Assembly (NCBI GenBank): GCA_038380795.1
Contig: CM076280.1
Coordinates: 4,451,501 to 4,515,500, forward strand
Length of the DNA: 64,000 nucleotides
Direction of reading: 5' to 3'
Source: Pyrocephalus nanus
Lineage: Eukaryota > Chordata > Aves > Passeriformes > Tyrannidae
Shown: positions 1 through 10,500 of the stretch, piece after piece
How the letters are laid out: each line of letters starts with the position of its first letter
How positions within the stretch are numbered: the stretch's first letter is position 1
Notes under the pieces: model-generated
Database searches by the model: none
What the model was told of the DNA's origin: nothing
Seen by the model: only the letters and a program-made list of their open reading frames with translations
Made by a program: the position numbers and the translations under genes

Positions 1-3000
1 TAGAGAAGGTGTCAGAGCAGAGCACTGGAAGAGTGATGACCTCCCATGTATCTTCTGAACAGGTACCCAGCCAGCAGAGGCCTCATATGCCTTCCCAACG
101 CAGCCCCCCTCCTCCCTCCACACCCCAAGCAAGCTATTTATCTTGTGGGGAAAACATCAGTAGGTCTAAGAGGATAGTTTAGGCTCCAGAGCTCACCCAG
201 TCCTTGACCTCTGGGCCGAGACTTGCTGTGGGGTGGTGACTAATTAACAGCAACTGCGGTGCTGTGGGTTGTGTTATGGATACATGGGCAGAACATCTGC
301 TAATGTACCATATGTTTACAAAGCCAGGGGACCCCTGTGGAATAAGCAAGACTACTTTTTCTCAGTTGTAGGGTTATTTGAGTGTCTGGTGCTTTCTGAT
401 GAGTCTTTGGTTTAGTGAAGTAGTAATTTTTTTTTTCTCCCACGTCTGCCTCGTGGTTTAGTCTTGACTGTTGTGGGAGCCTGAGATACTCCTGTGCATT
501 CCTGAGATGGATTTAAGGTGGCCCCAGCAGGTGTCAGGGTGGGCTTGTGGGTCCTGGCACGGGTGTGGGTCTCTCAAGTTACAGAGAGTAGCAAAACACA
601 CTGGCAATGCTTGAGGATGAATAAAGCAGTGCCCCTGTGCAGTCCCCCTCCTGCAGCCATAAACCAGCCCCCAGTATTTGCAAATCCCTAGGAAATGGAA
701 ATCACCTGGAGCTTTTCCCTTCTTGGTCAGTTGACTGCTTGTCTTGTTTCCCGTTCCTTCCCAACCAGTTCCTGATCCTTCCCAACCAGCTCCTGTTCTC
801 TTCTCTCAGCATTTAACCCAACCCCAGAAATACTGGAGGGTGCAAAACCTTTGGATGAGACTTGAGGTTTGGGAACCACATGACACATGTTGCATTTTGG
901 AAAATCAGAGGGTCTCCTCATGCACTCCCTGGAGCTTTACCTGTTTTTTTCAAGAGCAACATTTGGTATCCTCCTCGTAGCTCCTCTGGAATTCCTCATG
1001 GGGCAAGCAGTGCAGAAAGGATAAAATCAGTGTCCTGCAGTTCTGGGTTTCACCATCCTGGTTTCATATGAGGATTTTTAATCTCTGGGTAAATAGACTT
1101 TTAAAACAGACACTATTTTAGGTTCCTATAATGAGAGGGGGGCAACGAGGCAAGGAGTTTTTGTGTCCTTGTTGGGGTTTTAAACCCGTGTGAGAGGGGC
1201 AGGTGGCTCCAAGCAGAACTTCTGATAGAGGGGCAATGCCAGGAGGGCCTGGGGAGGGTGCTGGGAGCTCACTCCTGCCTAGGGCACACAGGGATGCCCT
1301 GTGGCCACCTCAGTGGTGTGGGGCTGGCTGGGCATGGTGCCGTGGGCACTGGCTGAGAGCCAGGAGGCCCTTCCTCCTCTCGGTATCTTTTGCTTTAGGC
1401 TGTGATTTTGCTGCCCCCATCAGTCTGCTCATTTTGAACCTGCCTCCCCTGCCTGGTGCATCCTCCTGTGTCTTGGGTTGCAGGGACGTGGCCTTGGAGT
1501 GGCACCACACAGGTGAGGTCTGTGGTTGTTCTGCTCTTCGTGCCTGAGCAAGGATTTCAGCCAAGGCAGGATTTCACTGCTAGGATTTCACCTGGACAGT
1601 CCATCCCAAACACCCAGAGTGCAATCCAAATCAAAACAGACCCACTAAATTAATCAGCATGTGCCCCATTTCTTACATCACCTTCTGTGTCTTATTGCTC
1701 TCCCCACAACATTGTAGGACAGAGATTGTTGCCCCACCCCCAAGAATGTATTTCAACAATGTGGTGAAAAAAATACAAAGAATATGTAACTTTTCTGGAA
1801 ACACGATATTTCATGAGGGAAATTTGCAGGATAAAGTAACGGAATTCCAGGCGAACAGGCATCAGAATTGTTAGGAAATACAGCTCTCTGCAGGGCAAAA
1901 AAGAGTGGCATGCCAGGTTTAAATAGGAATTTACAGCCACTGACTGCAAATTACCTTATAAAATTACTGAAACCTTCATAAAGTCGTCAATTATGTGTTT
2001 AGTCTTGATTGTCATTTATTGCACTTCTTAATTGTTCAGTAAACTTTTCTGGATTAAAGGGTGTATTTCAAATTGACACGAAGCTGTTTTATTAATGTAA
2101 ATTAACATAGGGCATGTTTTAGGTATGGGACAACTGAGGGACCAGCAGCAGAAGAGTCTTTTATGCACTAAGAAATGCAATGTAGTGCTGGTGGTGTGAT
2201 TCCTGCTCAAGGTAGTGCCGTTGTATGGAAAGATGGGTGTCCAGGCAGTAGTTATAAATCCTTAAAATCAGGAGTGTTACCAGCCTGGAGTGCGACAATG
2301 AAGGCACAACACAGACTTTTAATTGCTCTTCTTAAAATAGGAGGAAACTGATACAGAACACATTTTAAAATCTGGTGAATTCACACTGAGTCCACATCAG
2401 GTCTTCTGTTAAATCTTTTCCAAGATGTTTGACATACTTGGCTGTTGGTTTTTTCAGTTATTTACATTTCTGAGTTTCCTTGGGCTCTCGAGGAGCTGTT
2501 GCCACGTTCCACCTAAAGCAACCCCTGTATCCCCATCAGACACCGAGCAAGTGGCTCTGTCTCCTCAGAGGTGCTGGACTTCATGGGATTCACCACCCAA
2601 AATCTCTTTTTCTTTGAAGTTCTTCTCAGCTCTTTGGGTTTCATTCCTTGCTATTCTGTGGAGGCAGCGTGATTCCGATCATACCATTGCTGATTGCACA
2701 AAATATGCCCTGAATCCAACACGTTGCATTGAAATCTGGTGTCTGGACCCTGTCTGATTCTGAGCAGAGTAGCTGTTGGATTGTGTTCCAGCCATCCCCA
2801 ACCCAGGCCAAGTTGGGAGAGACTTGATTGGGATATCGGTGAGGGGTAAAGACCATGCAAACCTCTGCGTGATTGATGGAGTTGTGCACAGTAAGGACAA
2901 ATATGTACAAATACTTGCCCAAAATAGTAGGGCCTCAATTCAGCTGTAACTGGCAGACTTTCGAGCTTGACTTTAAAGAAATATTGGTTTTAATTGACCT

Positions 3001-5700
3001 TCGTGTGAGTAATTTGAAGAGCCAACACTGCTTTCCACAAGGAGAGTTTCAAGTGTGAAAACTCCTATCATATGTAAAATTAGTAATTTTACTGTATCGT
3101 GAGTGATTAAACCTGACCCCCAAGGGAGCCAAAAATAATGCAGTGTGACTTCCTTGCCCAATTAACACAGAACAAATGTGAAAATGTGTACATTACAGCA
3201 AATTGTGTGCTAATTGGCCTCAGAGAAATACTAAATACAGGGAAGAAATGGGCATGTAATTTCAAACATATTTGAGAGGTTTCACAGTCTGCTTGCAAAT
3301 AGGAGGGGAAAAAAAGTCAAAATTTGACAAAACCATTATTTGTTATGATTTATTCACTCAGCTCTGGTCTTGAACCTGGGAGTTATTGGCAGCTTCAGCT
3401 AAGATTCCTGCTGAGTATTTCTCCTTATAATGACTGCATACAGCATTTAGCTCAATGCTATTTTTTGGCATAGTGTCATAAATATCTATTTTCATTCTCG
3501 TCTCTCTATGTGTAGCTGGGGTTGGGTGCTTTTTTTTTTTTTTTTTCCCTCCTTGTGAAAATACCTCTAGATGCAGGACAATCTCCTGCTCCCTGTCTTT
3601 AGGAGAATATTCCACTGGAGTTCAGCAGGAGGATTATTCTCCTTGGGTAGGAACCCCTCTGCCAGAAGGCCAGTGCATCACTTAAGTACTGGCTGAAGCA
3701 GAGAATAAATGTCCATCTGTGCAGGGTAGAATTTCATCTGGTGTCAGGGAAGTTCCATCTTGACCCACAGACTTCAAGAATCCAAGATTTACTCCCTACT
3801 CCTAAAATCACATCTCTTCCACTCTCTGCTTTTTATCACATGGAGACTTTGTGTCACATTTTCTTTGTGCTTTCGCCGCGCCTTAGGAATAAAACTGCTT
3901 GAATGTGTAATTTGTGGGCTAGAGGTAAATCCCATCTTTTTCATACTTTCTTCTGCCTTCCCTAAGTACAGAAAGCAGAGCTTTGGGCTTTTCTCTGTAG
4001 CAACAATATCCCAGAATTTGATACTGGAGCTGCAGGTGTTGTGTTTTGGTCACAGTGAAACTCTTTTGTAAGAGATAGCAGGTCCAATACGTCCAAAATT
4101 AAATCGTGCAGTGCCACCAAATTGAAGGGTCTCAGTCATTTTCTTTGGTGATTTCAGCCAGATCATAATGCCCCCCCCAAAAAATGTGATTTTGCAGAAT
4201 TTCAGGGCAAAAACTGGAACCAGAATTATTTAAGTCTGCTCTTCCAGACTGTACATGGGCAAACTTCGGGGGGACTTCAAAGGAGTTGTCAAGTGTAGAA
4301 AGCAATGTCCCAGCAGCAAGACTTCTCCTGCTTTTAGCTCTTGCTGAAGTTGAACAGGTTCACTTTAAATTTTTGAAATTTTTGGTGGATTTGCACTCTC
4401 CTCTCTGTGTTAAATTAGAATAATCAAGTGCAGCACTTCAGCTCTGACCTTAAATTGTTTCTTGCCGAGCAGGCACGGACACAGAAGTGTCTTTTTTGTG
4501 TCCCTTCAAGCTTCTCAGGACAGGGATAGGAGTTTATACCGTGGTATCATTTATTTCCTAGTTAAAGATTTCCTCTTGGTTGCTGTGAGGCTTAACTGCT
4601 TTGAGGTCTTCTGTTAAAAACTTTGTAGATGTTGCCAGTATTTTGCCTTTCTTGTGAGCAGAGCTGTGGTGGAGGGAAGGGCTTGTAGGACAGAGAGGGG
4701 CTGCTCAGCTCTGCTTCTTGTTGACTTCTGGTAGGACTTTATGGATTTACTCAACATCTCGGAAAATGTCAAACTTGTGCTGTTGAGTGTTCACAAATTA
4801 GTAAGAAACTTAAAATAACATCCCCCAGAAGCCTTGTGAGCATTCAGCAACTCGTTCTCATTGGAAAAAATGGCTTTTCATTAATGTTATAATCTATGTT
4901 TTGAGTGTAAATAGTCAGAAAAGCTGGTGCTAATAAGGGAATCTGCAGAAGCAGAAAGATGACAGTCCCAGGAAAACTCTTGTGCGTGTTTGTTGTTAAA
5001 AGTTCATAGGAAAGCAAGATGTGACAATCATCAGTTTAGTGGGGGAAGAGGAGGGTGATGTGAATGATTTGGTTTGTGACCGAATTTGGTGTGATTAAAC
5101 TTGGTTCTCCTGGATTTATGAGGAGGGGAACAGTGGCCCGAGGACTCGGCGTGCGCTCCTGCTAAGTCATTTCCACTGATTAAGTACTTCGAAAAATCCT
5201 TTTTGTTGCCATCAGGGGGAGCTTTTGAGATCTTTCGAGAGTGAAAAAAAAAATTAAAAAAAAAAAAAAGGAGAAAAAAAAGAAACGTCCCAGCTCAGAA
5301 ACAGAGATCTCCAAACCAGCAAGCAGCCAGAAGCTTACCTGTGGCTACAACTAAGCCAAGGAAACCAGAGGAGCTGAATTCCTTAGGCTGAAAAATTAGC
5401 AATATTGAGAGAGGATTTTTTTGACTCAATCCACCAATAAAATATTCACTTTTTTTTTTTTTTAATTTTTTTTTTATTATTATTTCCAAAAAAAACCAAA
5501 CAGGAGTCTTTGGAGCACTCAAAAGCCAAATCCTACTCTGTTGCTACAGCTTCTGGAAGGCAAATGCTCTTCAAAAAGCTTCTCTCCTTTTAGCTCCTGA
5601 TGATTCGATGGGGACCTTTGATGCAACATTTGGATTAGCTGCACACAACTGCACTGAGGGGGACCACAAAAGGGGGAGCCTGGCTGATTGCATAACTTTG
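1..5700. other. 5' flanking DNA of PAPPA, no gene recognised
   Basis: No open frame here resembles a known protein, and the longest are about 100 codons with no exon-like borders. No clear CR1 or SINE was recognised. The DNA is ordinary, moderately AT-rich intergenic sequence with homopolymer runs (T run near 3531-3546; A and T runs at 5244-5270 and 5449-5475, listed separately). A distal promoter or enhancer could lie here, but no specific site can be supported from sequence alone. Confidence 0.6.
5244..5475. repeat. perfect inverted repeat made of A/T homopolymer blocks
   Basis: Left arm 5244-5270 reads A10-TT-A14-G. Right arm 5449-5475 reads C-T14-AA-T10, the exact reverse complement over 27 nt. 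The loop is 178 nt (5271-5448). Both arms are low complexity, but the block lengths match exactly. A single strand could fold into a hairpin. The cause (chance, inverted duplication, paired poly-A tails) is not decidable here. Confidence 0.7.
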
Positions 5701-6335
5701 GGAAAATAATAAGAGGAAAAGAAAGAATTAGAAAAAGAGAGGGAGAGAGAGAGAGAGTGGAAAAGGGAGAAAGAAAGAAAGCAAGCAATTAAAAAAAAAA
5801 TATCTGAGACTCAAGTTTCAAGACTCTTTATGTGCTGCAGAGGAGCATAAGGTTTACCAGCAAAGTGCAACGGGGAGTCTGAGAGGAGAAATAGCTTTCT
5901 CTTTTGCCAAGAAAAAAAAAAATAGGAATGTGTGTTTTGGACTGGACTGAGAAAGAAAGCTGGGGAGATTGCAAAAAGGGGGGTGCAGGATTTTTGTCAC
6001 ATTGATCCATTCATCTTGATTGTCTTCTTTAGAAAATAAATTAGAGGGGGGGAAAGTGACGGGGGGGAAGAGGAAGAGAGGCAAAGAAGAGGGGAAAAAC
6101 AAAACAGCAAAAGTGTTTGAACCTCTGGAGCTATCTGCTCCTTCAAGCTGATTGATTAGTCATGATCCCTGCAGTTTTAATGGGAATCATTCAATTGGGA
6201 AGGTGGAGCACCCTAGAGTAGATTAGCATATTCTTGTTTACTCATCTTCTGAGGGGCTTTTTCTCTTTTCTTTCATTTTGTGGAGAAGAAGGGAGGGGGG
6301 GAGGTTGGGGGGAAGGAGGGGGTTGTGGCTTATGT

Positions 6336-6343
6336 TATAAAGG
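6336..6343 (+). promoter_or_regulatory. candidate TATA box (TATAAAGG)
   Basis: TATAAAGG lies 508 nt upstream of the PAPPA start codon. If used, transcription would begin near 6366 and give a 5' UTR of roughly 480 nt that contains no ATG. This is motif evidence only; an AT-rich purine tract will produce such matches by chance. Confidence 0.25.
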
Positions 6344-6450
6344 AGGCCAAAAAAATAAATAGATTAGAGCATCTTTTGGGGGGGAGGGAAATCAGTGGGT
6401 CTGAGTCTTGGAGAAAGCTGGGGGGGTTGTTTTGGTTTTTTGTTTTGTTT

Positions 6451-6488
6451 TGTGTGTGTGTGAGTGTGTGTGTGTGTTTTTTTTAAGA
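6451..6488 (+). repeat. TG microsatellite and T run in the putative 5' UTR
   Basis: Alternating TG with one GAG interruption is followed directly by a T run. It interrupts the purine-rich zone about 360 nt upstream of the start codon. If the UTR extends this far, the repeat would be transcribed and probably length-variable between individuals. Confidence 0.7.
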
Positions 6489-6671
6489 AGAAAAAAATAA
6501 AGGGAAGAAAATCCAGCAGAGAAAAGAAGAGAGAGAGGAATTCCAGCTGTGGAGGAATAGAGGAGAAGAAGACAGATAGAGGAGGAAGAACAGAGAAATA
6601 CATTTCAACCAAGAAGGAGTTTTGATTTATTTGATTTTTATTTGTTTTAAGGAGCAAAAAAATCTATAAGC

Positions 6672-6713
6672 AGGAAAAAGAAAGAAAGAAAAAGAAAAAA
6701 AGAAAAGAAAAAG
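6672..6713 (+). repeat. uninterrupted 42-nt homopurine tract
   Basis: Only A and G occur across these 42 bases, arranged as GAAA- and GAAAA-type units about 130 nt upstream of the PAPPA ATG. Homopurine-homopyrimidine DNA of this kind can form triplex (H-DNA) structures, and in the transcript it would be a pyrimidine-free leader. Structure and function are inference. Confidence 0.7.
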
Positions 6714-6727
6714 CAACTGAGAAGGGT

Positions 6728-6735
6728 TATAAAAA
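6728..6735 (+). promoter_or_regulatory. candidate proximal TATA box (TATAAAAA)
   Basis: TATAAAAA lies 109 nt before the start codon. Use of it would give a leader of only about 80 nt. It is an alternative to the box at 6336; neither can be chosen without 5'-end data. Confidence 0.2.
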
Positions 6736-6843
6736 GAGCAAATACCAAGAAGGGTGAACAAGAGAAGAAAGTCAAGGCAAGGAGGAGCCCAAAGCTGGCA
6801 GATCGGGAGGATTTGCAGGGGAGAAGGGGGGGGAAGATTGGAA

Positions 6844-7240
6844 ATGCAGCTCTGGAGTTTGCTGCTGCCTCTTGCGCTTCTCTGTACAGCCCTAGCCAGT
6901 GGACCCGAATGTGGGATGGACGAGCGCTCCCGCAGGGCACGAAGGGACACCAGGCACAGCCGCCAGCTCCTCCACACTGCCCCGGGCACCTGTGCCACCA
7001 GGTTAGCCCGAGGAAGGCGCTCCACTGCTGGGCTGGAGCCTGGGCATGTCCCCCGCAGGAGGCAACAGCGGGAGGTAAAGGACGAAGAGGAGTCCCTTAC
7101 CCCGAGCAGGGCGCTCTATTTCAGTGGCCAAGGTGATCAGCTGCGGCTGAAGGCAGATATTGAGCTGCCCCGAGATGCCTTCACTTTGCAAGTGTGGCTG
7201 AAAGCCGAAGGAGGACAGAGATCTCCGGCTGTCATTGCAG
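6844..7240 (+). CDS. PAPPA: PAPPA exon 1, coding part (signal peptide, propeptide, start of LamG-like domain)
   Basis: PAPPA is a secreted metzincin protease that cleaves IGFBP4 and IGFBP5 and so frees insulin-like growth factor near cells. This exon encodes residues 1-132 plus the first base of codon 133. Residues 1-18 are a signal peptide (hydrophobic core LLLPLALLCTALA, likely cleavage after Ala18). Next comes an Arg-rich propeptide ending RRRQQR at 71-76, as in human PAPPA, so the mature chain should start at Glu77. From about residue 86 (SRALYFSG) the laminin-G-like domain begins. The ATG was chosen because the signal peptide aligns with the human start and because no ATG occurs upstream back to 6335, although the frame is open back to 6754. 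Position -3 is G, a fair Kozak context. The donor is GCAG|GTAGGT at 7240/7241 and the exon ends in phase 1. Arginine-rich spacing and conserved cysteines favour PAPPA over PAPPA2, whose prepro region is much longer. The assignment rests on remembered homology. Confidence 0.95.
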
Positions 7241-7520
7241 GTAGGTAGTTGGGTCGTGCCCGTGGCTGCAGCAGCAGCAGCATCCCTGTTCGCCCGCTCC
7301 GCGCCGGGAGCCGGCGGAGCAGCCAGGGGAAGGCGTGCGAGTGTGCCGGGTGTGTGTGTGTGTTTGTGTTTGTGTGTGTGTGCACCGCGTGTGCCCTGCA
7401 GCTCAGACACACGGAGGGCAGTGCATGTGCAAACACGCCCGGCTGCCTTCACCAGCCCCTGCGTTCGGGGGGGAGATCCCGGAGCTCTCTGCGAACCGGC
7501 TGGAAAAAAAAAGTGTGTGC
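6900..7520. promoter_or_regulatory. CpG-rich island over exon 1 and the start of intron 1
   Basis: CpG dinucleotides cluster from the exon 1 coding part into the first 280 nt of intron 1, in contrast to the CpG-poor DNA on both sides. Such islands usually mark vertebrate promoters, and here it sits just downstream of the purine-rich zone. The edges are approximate. Confidence 0.5.
7351..7382 (+). repeat. TG microsatellite just inside intron 1
   Basis: Alternating TG with two TTTG interruptions lies about 110 nt after the exon 1 donor, within the CpG-rich zone. It is likely length-variable. A UG-rich intronic element this close to a donor could bind splicing factors such as CELF proteins, but that is inference. 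Confidence 0.75.
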
Positions 7521-8346
7521 TCGCAGGGAAAGAAAGTTATGTAAACTTTTGCATAGGGAAATGGCAGTGCCCCTGGGTGGTTTCTGTCTTTCTGTGTGCA
7601 CGGATTGAGATGCAGATAGAAGAGCCAGCTCGCCCGGTGGGTTTTTTTGTCTAATTTTCAGGTTGGAAAACTGTAAGTAGAGCGTTTGAAAGTAGCTTGT
7701 TTGTATGTATGAAAAGAAGTGTATGTGTCTGGTGTGTGGCTGCAAAGAAATGCATATCTAAGGTCCCTCTACGGTTTCCTTAGTTTTATTAGCTTTTTAG
7801 TGTACTTCACTCGTAGCCCTTTAGATGCAACGCTAGCATGTGGTTTCCAAAAAGCTATAAAGGAACTTTTGGCTATTGTGAAACCTCAAATGAATCAAAT
7901 GAGTTTATAAAGTTCCCAACCCCTCGACACTCAGCTAGGGCTGGGACTCACACTGCAGCTAGAGGATGTGTTGAGTATTTTTGTCTCCCCTTAGAAATGG
8001 CAAGTGTAACATCAATGATTCTGAGGTCAAATAGCCCTATAAAATCATTTAGTACTCAAAGCAGCTACCAGTCAGAGCTGTCTGAGCTGGACAATAACGA
8101 GGAATATTGCACTTTTCTTATTTAAATTTTATGAGCCCATCCTGAATTTGGGTCCCTCTCGCCGCGCTCGCTCCCTCTCCCCCTCCCTCCCCTCCCGCCA
8201 CCTCCCGCCCTTTCCCTGCTTTAGTGATAAAGTGCAGCAAAGTTGTCGTGAAATCGGATACTTTTCGGAGGGTTACAAACCCTTATAAATGTCGCCACAT
8301 CCATCTTTGCTCTGAAGGAAGTCATAGAAAATGGAAATGCCCTTAG

Positions 8347-8370
8347 AAAAAAAAAAAAAAAAAAAAAAAA
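8347..8370 (+). repeat. poly(A) run, 24 nt
   Basis: An uninterrupted A run in intron 1 is followed by GGAAAACAAG. No element with target duplications is visible upstream, so it is recorded only as a homopolymer, not as a retroposon tail. Confidence 0.85.
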
Positions 8371-8529
8371 GGAAAACAAGCCAGAAAGAGAAACGGCTAT
8401 GGGGGGGTGAGCGGGGTGGGGGAAGACATGTTTTACAGTTCTTTTGGCAGGGAGATTCCCTGAAAGTACAAAGTTTCCATGTCCTAGGGATGCCTTAAAG
8501 AGACAGGGAGGATTTCCCCTTTCCCTTTA

Positions 8530-8660
8530 ACTGGAGTGACTTCCTAGCCGGAGGCGGCGGTGCCGCCAGCCCCGCTCGCCTTGTCCCCTGCCACCCTCCC
8601 TCCTGCCACATTCCCGGCTCCGCTGCCCCATCCCTGACCGGCGCGGCTCCTGTCTCGCTA
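8530..8660. promoter_or_regulatory. CpG- and C-rich patch in intron 1
   Basis: The block is GC-rich with several CpGs (GGCGGCGGTGCCGCCAGC) about 1.3 kb downstream of exon 1. It could be an extension of the promoter-proximal regulatory zone. No specific factor site is claimed. Confidence 0.3.
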
Positions 8661-10079
8661 GAAAGTTGCTTTGTCCTAAGGAAAACAAAAACTGAGACGA
8701 ACTCAGCAGTGCTGTTCCTTAACTTTCCGCAGTCCCGGCTGCTCTGGGAGGGGAGACGCGTTGTGTGTGGGGCTGCCGGGGTGGGCAGGAGGTGCCGGGC
8801 ATGGGCTGGTCCCGTGTGCCTTTAGAGGAGTAATTTCATAGGTGAAATAGGTTATTACTCGCTTTATTTCCCCTGGCTTTCTCATGCTCCGCTCTTCTGG
8901 TTCCCACTCCTAACTTAAACCCCAGGGCTCAAAGTGCTTCCCTTTCAAGTTAGGAAAGGCAGAATTTGGGTTTACACAGATCTCATCAGTAGCAAAACAC
9001 GGTCAGTGCATTTTTTAATGTGTTTAATCCGACACTTAAGACCCCACGTCTGTCTTTGGTGCAAGTATCTCTAATTCACACAACAGGGAACCTAAACAAA
9101 CACACACAAAGATCATTTGTAGTAAAATACTTTAATTGGATGGGGGAGGTTGGGTTGTTGCCTGTATAAAACACTTGACCCATTTTATGCATGGAAATAA
9201 CATTCCTCTCTGAAAAATGAAGAGAAATGCCCCAGTTTTGCACCGTGGAGCTTCCAGCTCAGCTCGGGAGGACTTGGTGATTTTTATTTTATTTTTAAGC
9301 TCCCCCTGCCCCCCTCTCACTCACTCTTGAAGAGGAGCCAGGTTTGGCTCTGTGTGTAAACACCTGGAAGAGGTCCAAGAGGAACTCACTCGGAGTATCC
9401 TCCACACACCACAGCCTCCCAGACCTGCAGCAAGCTTAGGGAGAGATTACGCTTCCCTCAATGAGGAAATCAAGGGTTCTGGCTGCCAAAACTCTTGGCT
9501 TTCACATTTTCACTGTTTTGGGATGTGACAGACTGAGCAGCTCGGTTCTGCTGTTGAAGCTGCATCTGTAGGACCCCACCGAAATCAAGACCCCACCTGG
9601 GTGTGTGTGGGGGAAGGGACTGGGGCACATTTGCTGGCAGTGCCAGGAGTGAGCTTCTCCCCAACTTTCATCCCAGTTGCAAAGTGGGAGACTGTGTGTC
9701 TGTACAGATCTGAGGGAGAGAGTGGGACTGATGGGATGACAACTCTTTTTCAGAGTCGCCCTTGTACCTTCATCTACTTTCTGCCCCCCACGTGCTGTCT
9801 TACTCCCCTTCCACCCCTCCTTGCTGGCTTATAAGTAATCCCTACAAGTCCTAAAGGAGCCCCATGTGTGGCTCTAGGGGAAACCTGTTGTGTTTGTTAA
9901 AAATCTCGTGTAGGACCCAAGTTGTTCTCGGCTCCTGCTCCCGAGCCCTGACATAGCGGAGTTCTTCTGCTAATCCAGGCTACAGGAGTTTCTGTCTGGA
10001 GCCAACTCTCCTTACGTCACCCTCTGCTGCAGTATTCAATTTGTTTTCATAAATGGGTAATTTTACAGCGCTGTTAAGT

Positions 10080-10500
10080 GGGTTCGTCATTGTGCCGGGC
10101 CATGCCCTGTCTCTGATGATAGGCAGCCCTGGTGCCGGCTCTGCCAATTTTCACGCTGTTTGGCAGCGATGTTATTGCTGCCCTGTGTGACTCCGCTGAT
10201 ATCTGCTCTGGCATTTGTCGGGGAAAGCAGTCGGGAAAGTGGAAGCCTGACCCACGGCTCGGTTTTTGGAGCCGGGCTGGGCTGGGTCGGAGCGGCTCCC
10301 GCAGGAGGAGGCAGCTCCCGGCTCCTACGTCCCCACCTTCCCTCCCCCCGGGCCACACAGCTCTTGGACAAACAGCCCCTGGATGTGCGAACCTACCACA
10401 CAGCACAGCACATCCCTCCTGTAAACACACACGTGTGCACATGGTATTAATCATGAGAGTCTGAGCGCTTTCCCCCCGCGGAGCCTTTGAAAGCACCTCC
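10080..10500. promoter_or_regulatory. CpG-rich patch in intron 1
   Basis: A second GC-rich segment with scattered CpG, ending in CCCCGCGGAGCC near 10475. Long frames are open on both strands here, as expected for GC-rich DNA with few stop codons, and none resembles a protein I know. It is a candidate intronic enhancer only. Confidence 0.25.

Larger units (their letters stand above)
5700..6843 (+). promoter_or_regulatory. purine-rich promoter and 5' UTR zone of PAPPA
   Basis: The + strand is strongly enriched in A and G for about 1.1 kb up to the start codon, with many GA and GGGG blocks and an uninterrupted 42-nt purine run at 6672-6713. There is no ATG on the + strand between 6335 and 6843, which suits a 5' UTR and makes 6844 the first AUG of any transcript starting in that interval. 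The transcription start cannot be read directly. Two TATA-like boxes lie inside and are listed separately. The extent of promoter versus UTR is inference. Confidence 0.55.

Noticed and set aside
6754..6843. N-terminal extension of PAPPA upstream of 6844
   Set aside because: The frame is open but has no ATG (6754 is GTG). A signal peptide starts at 6844, so an extension would bury it.
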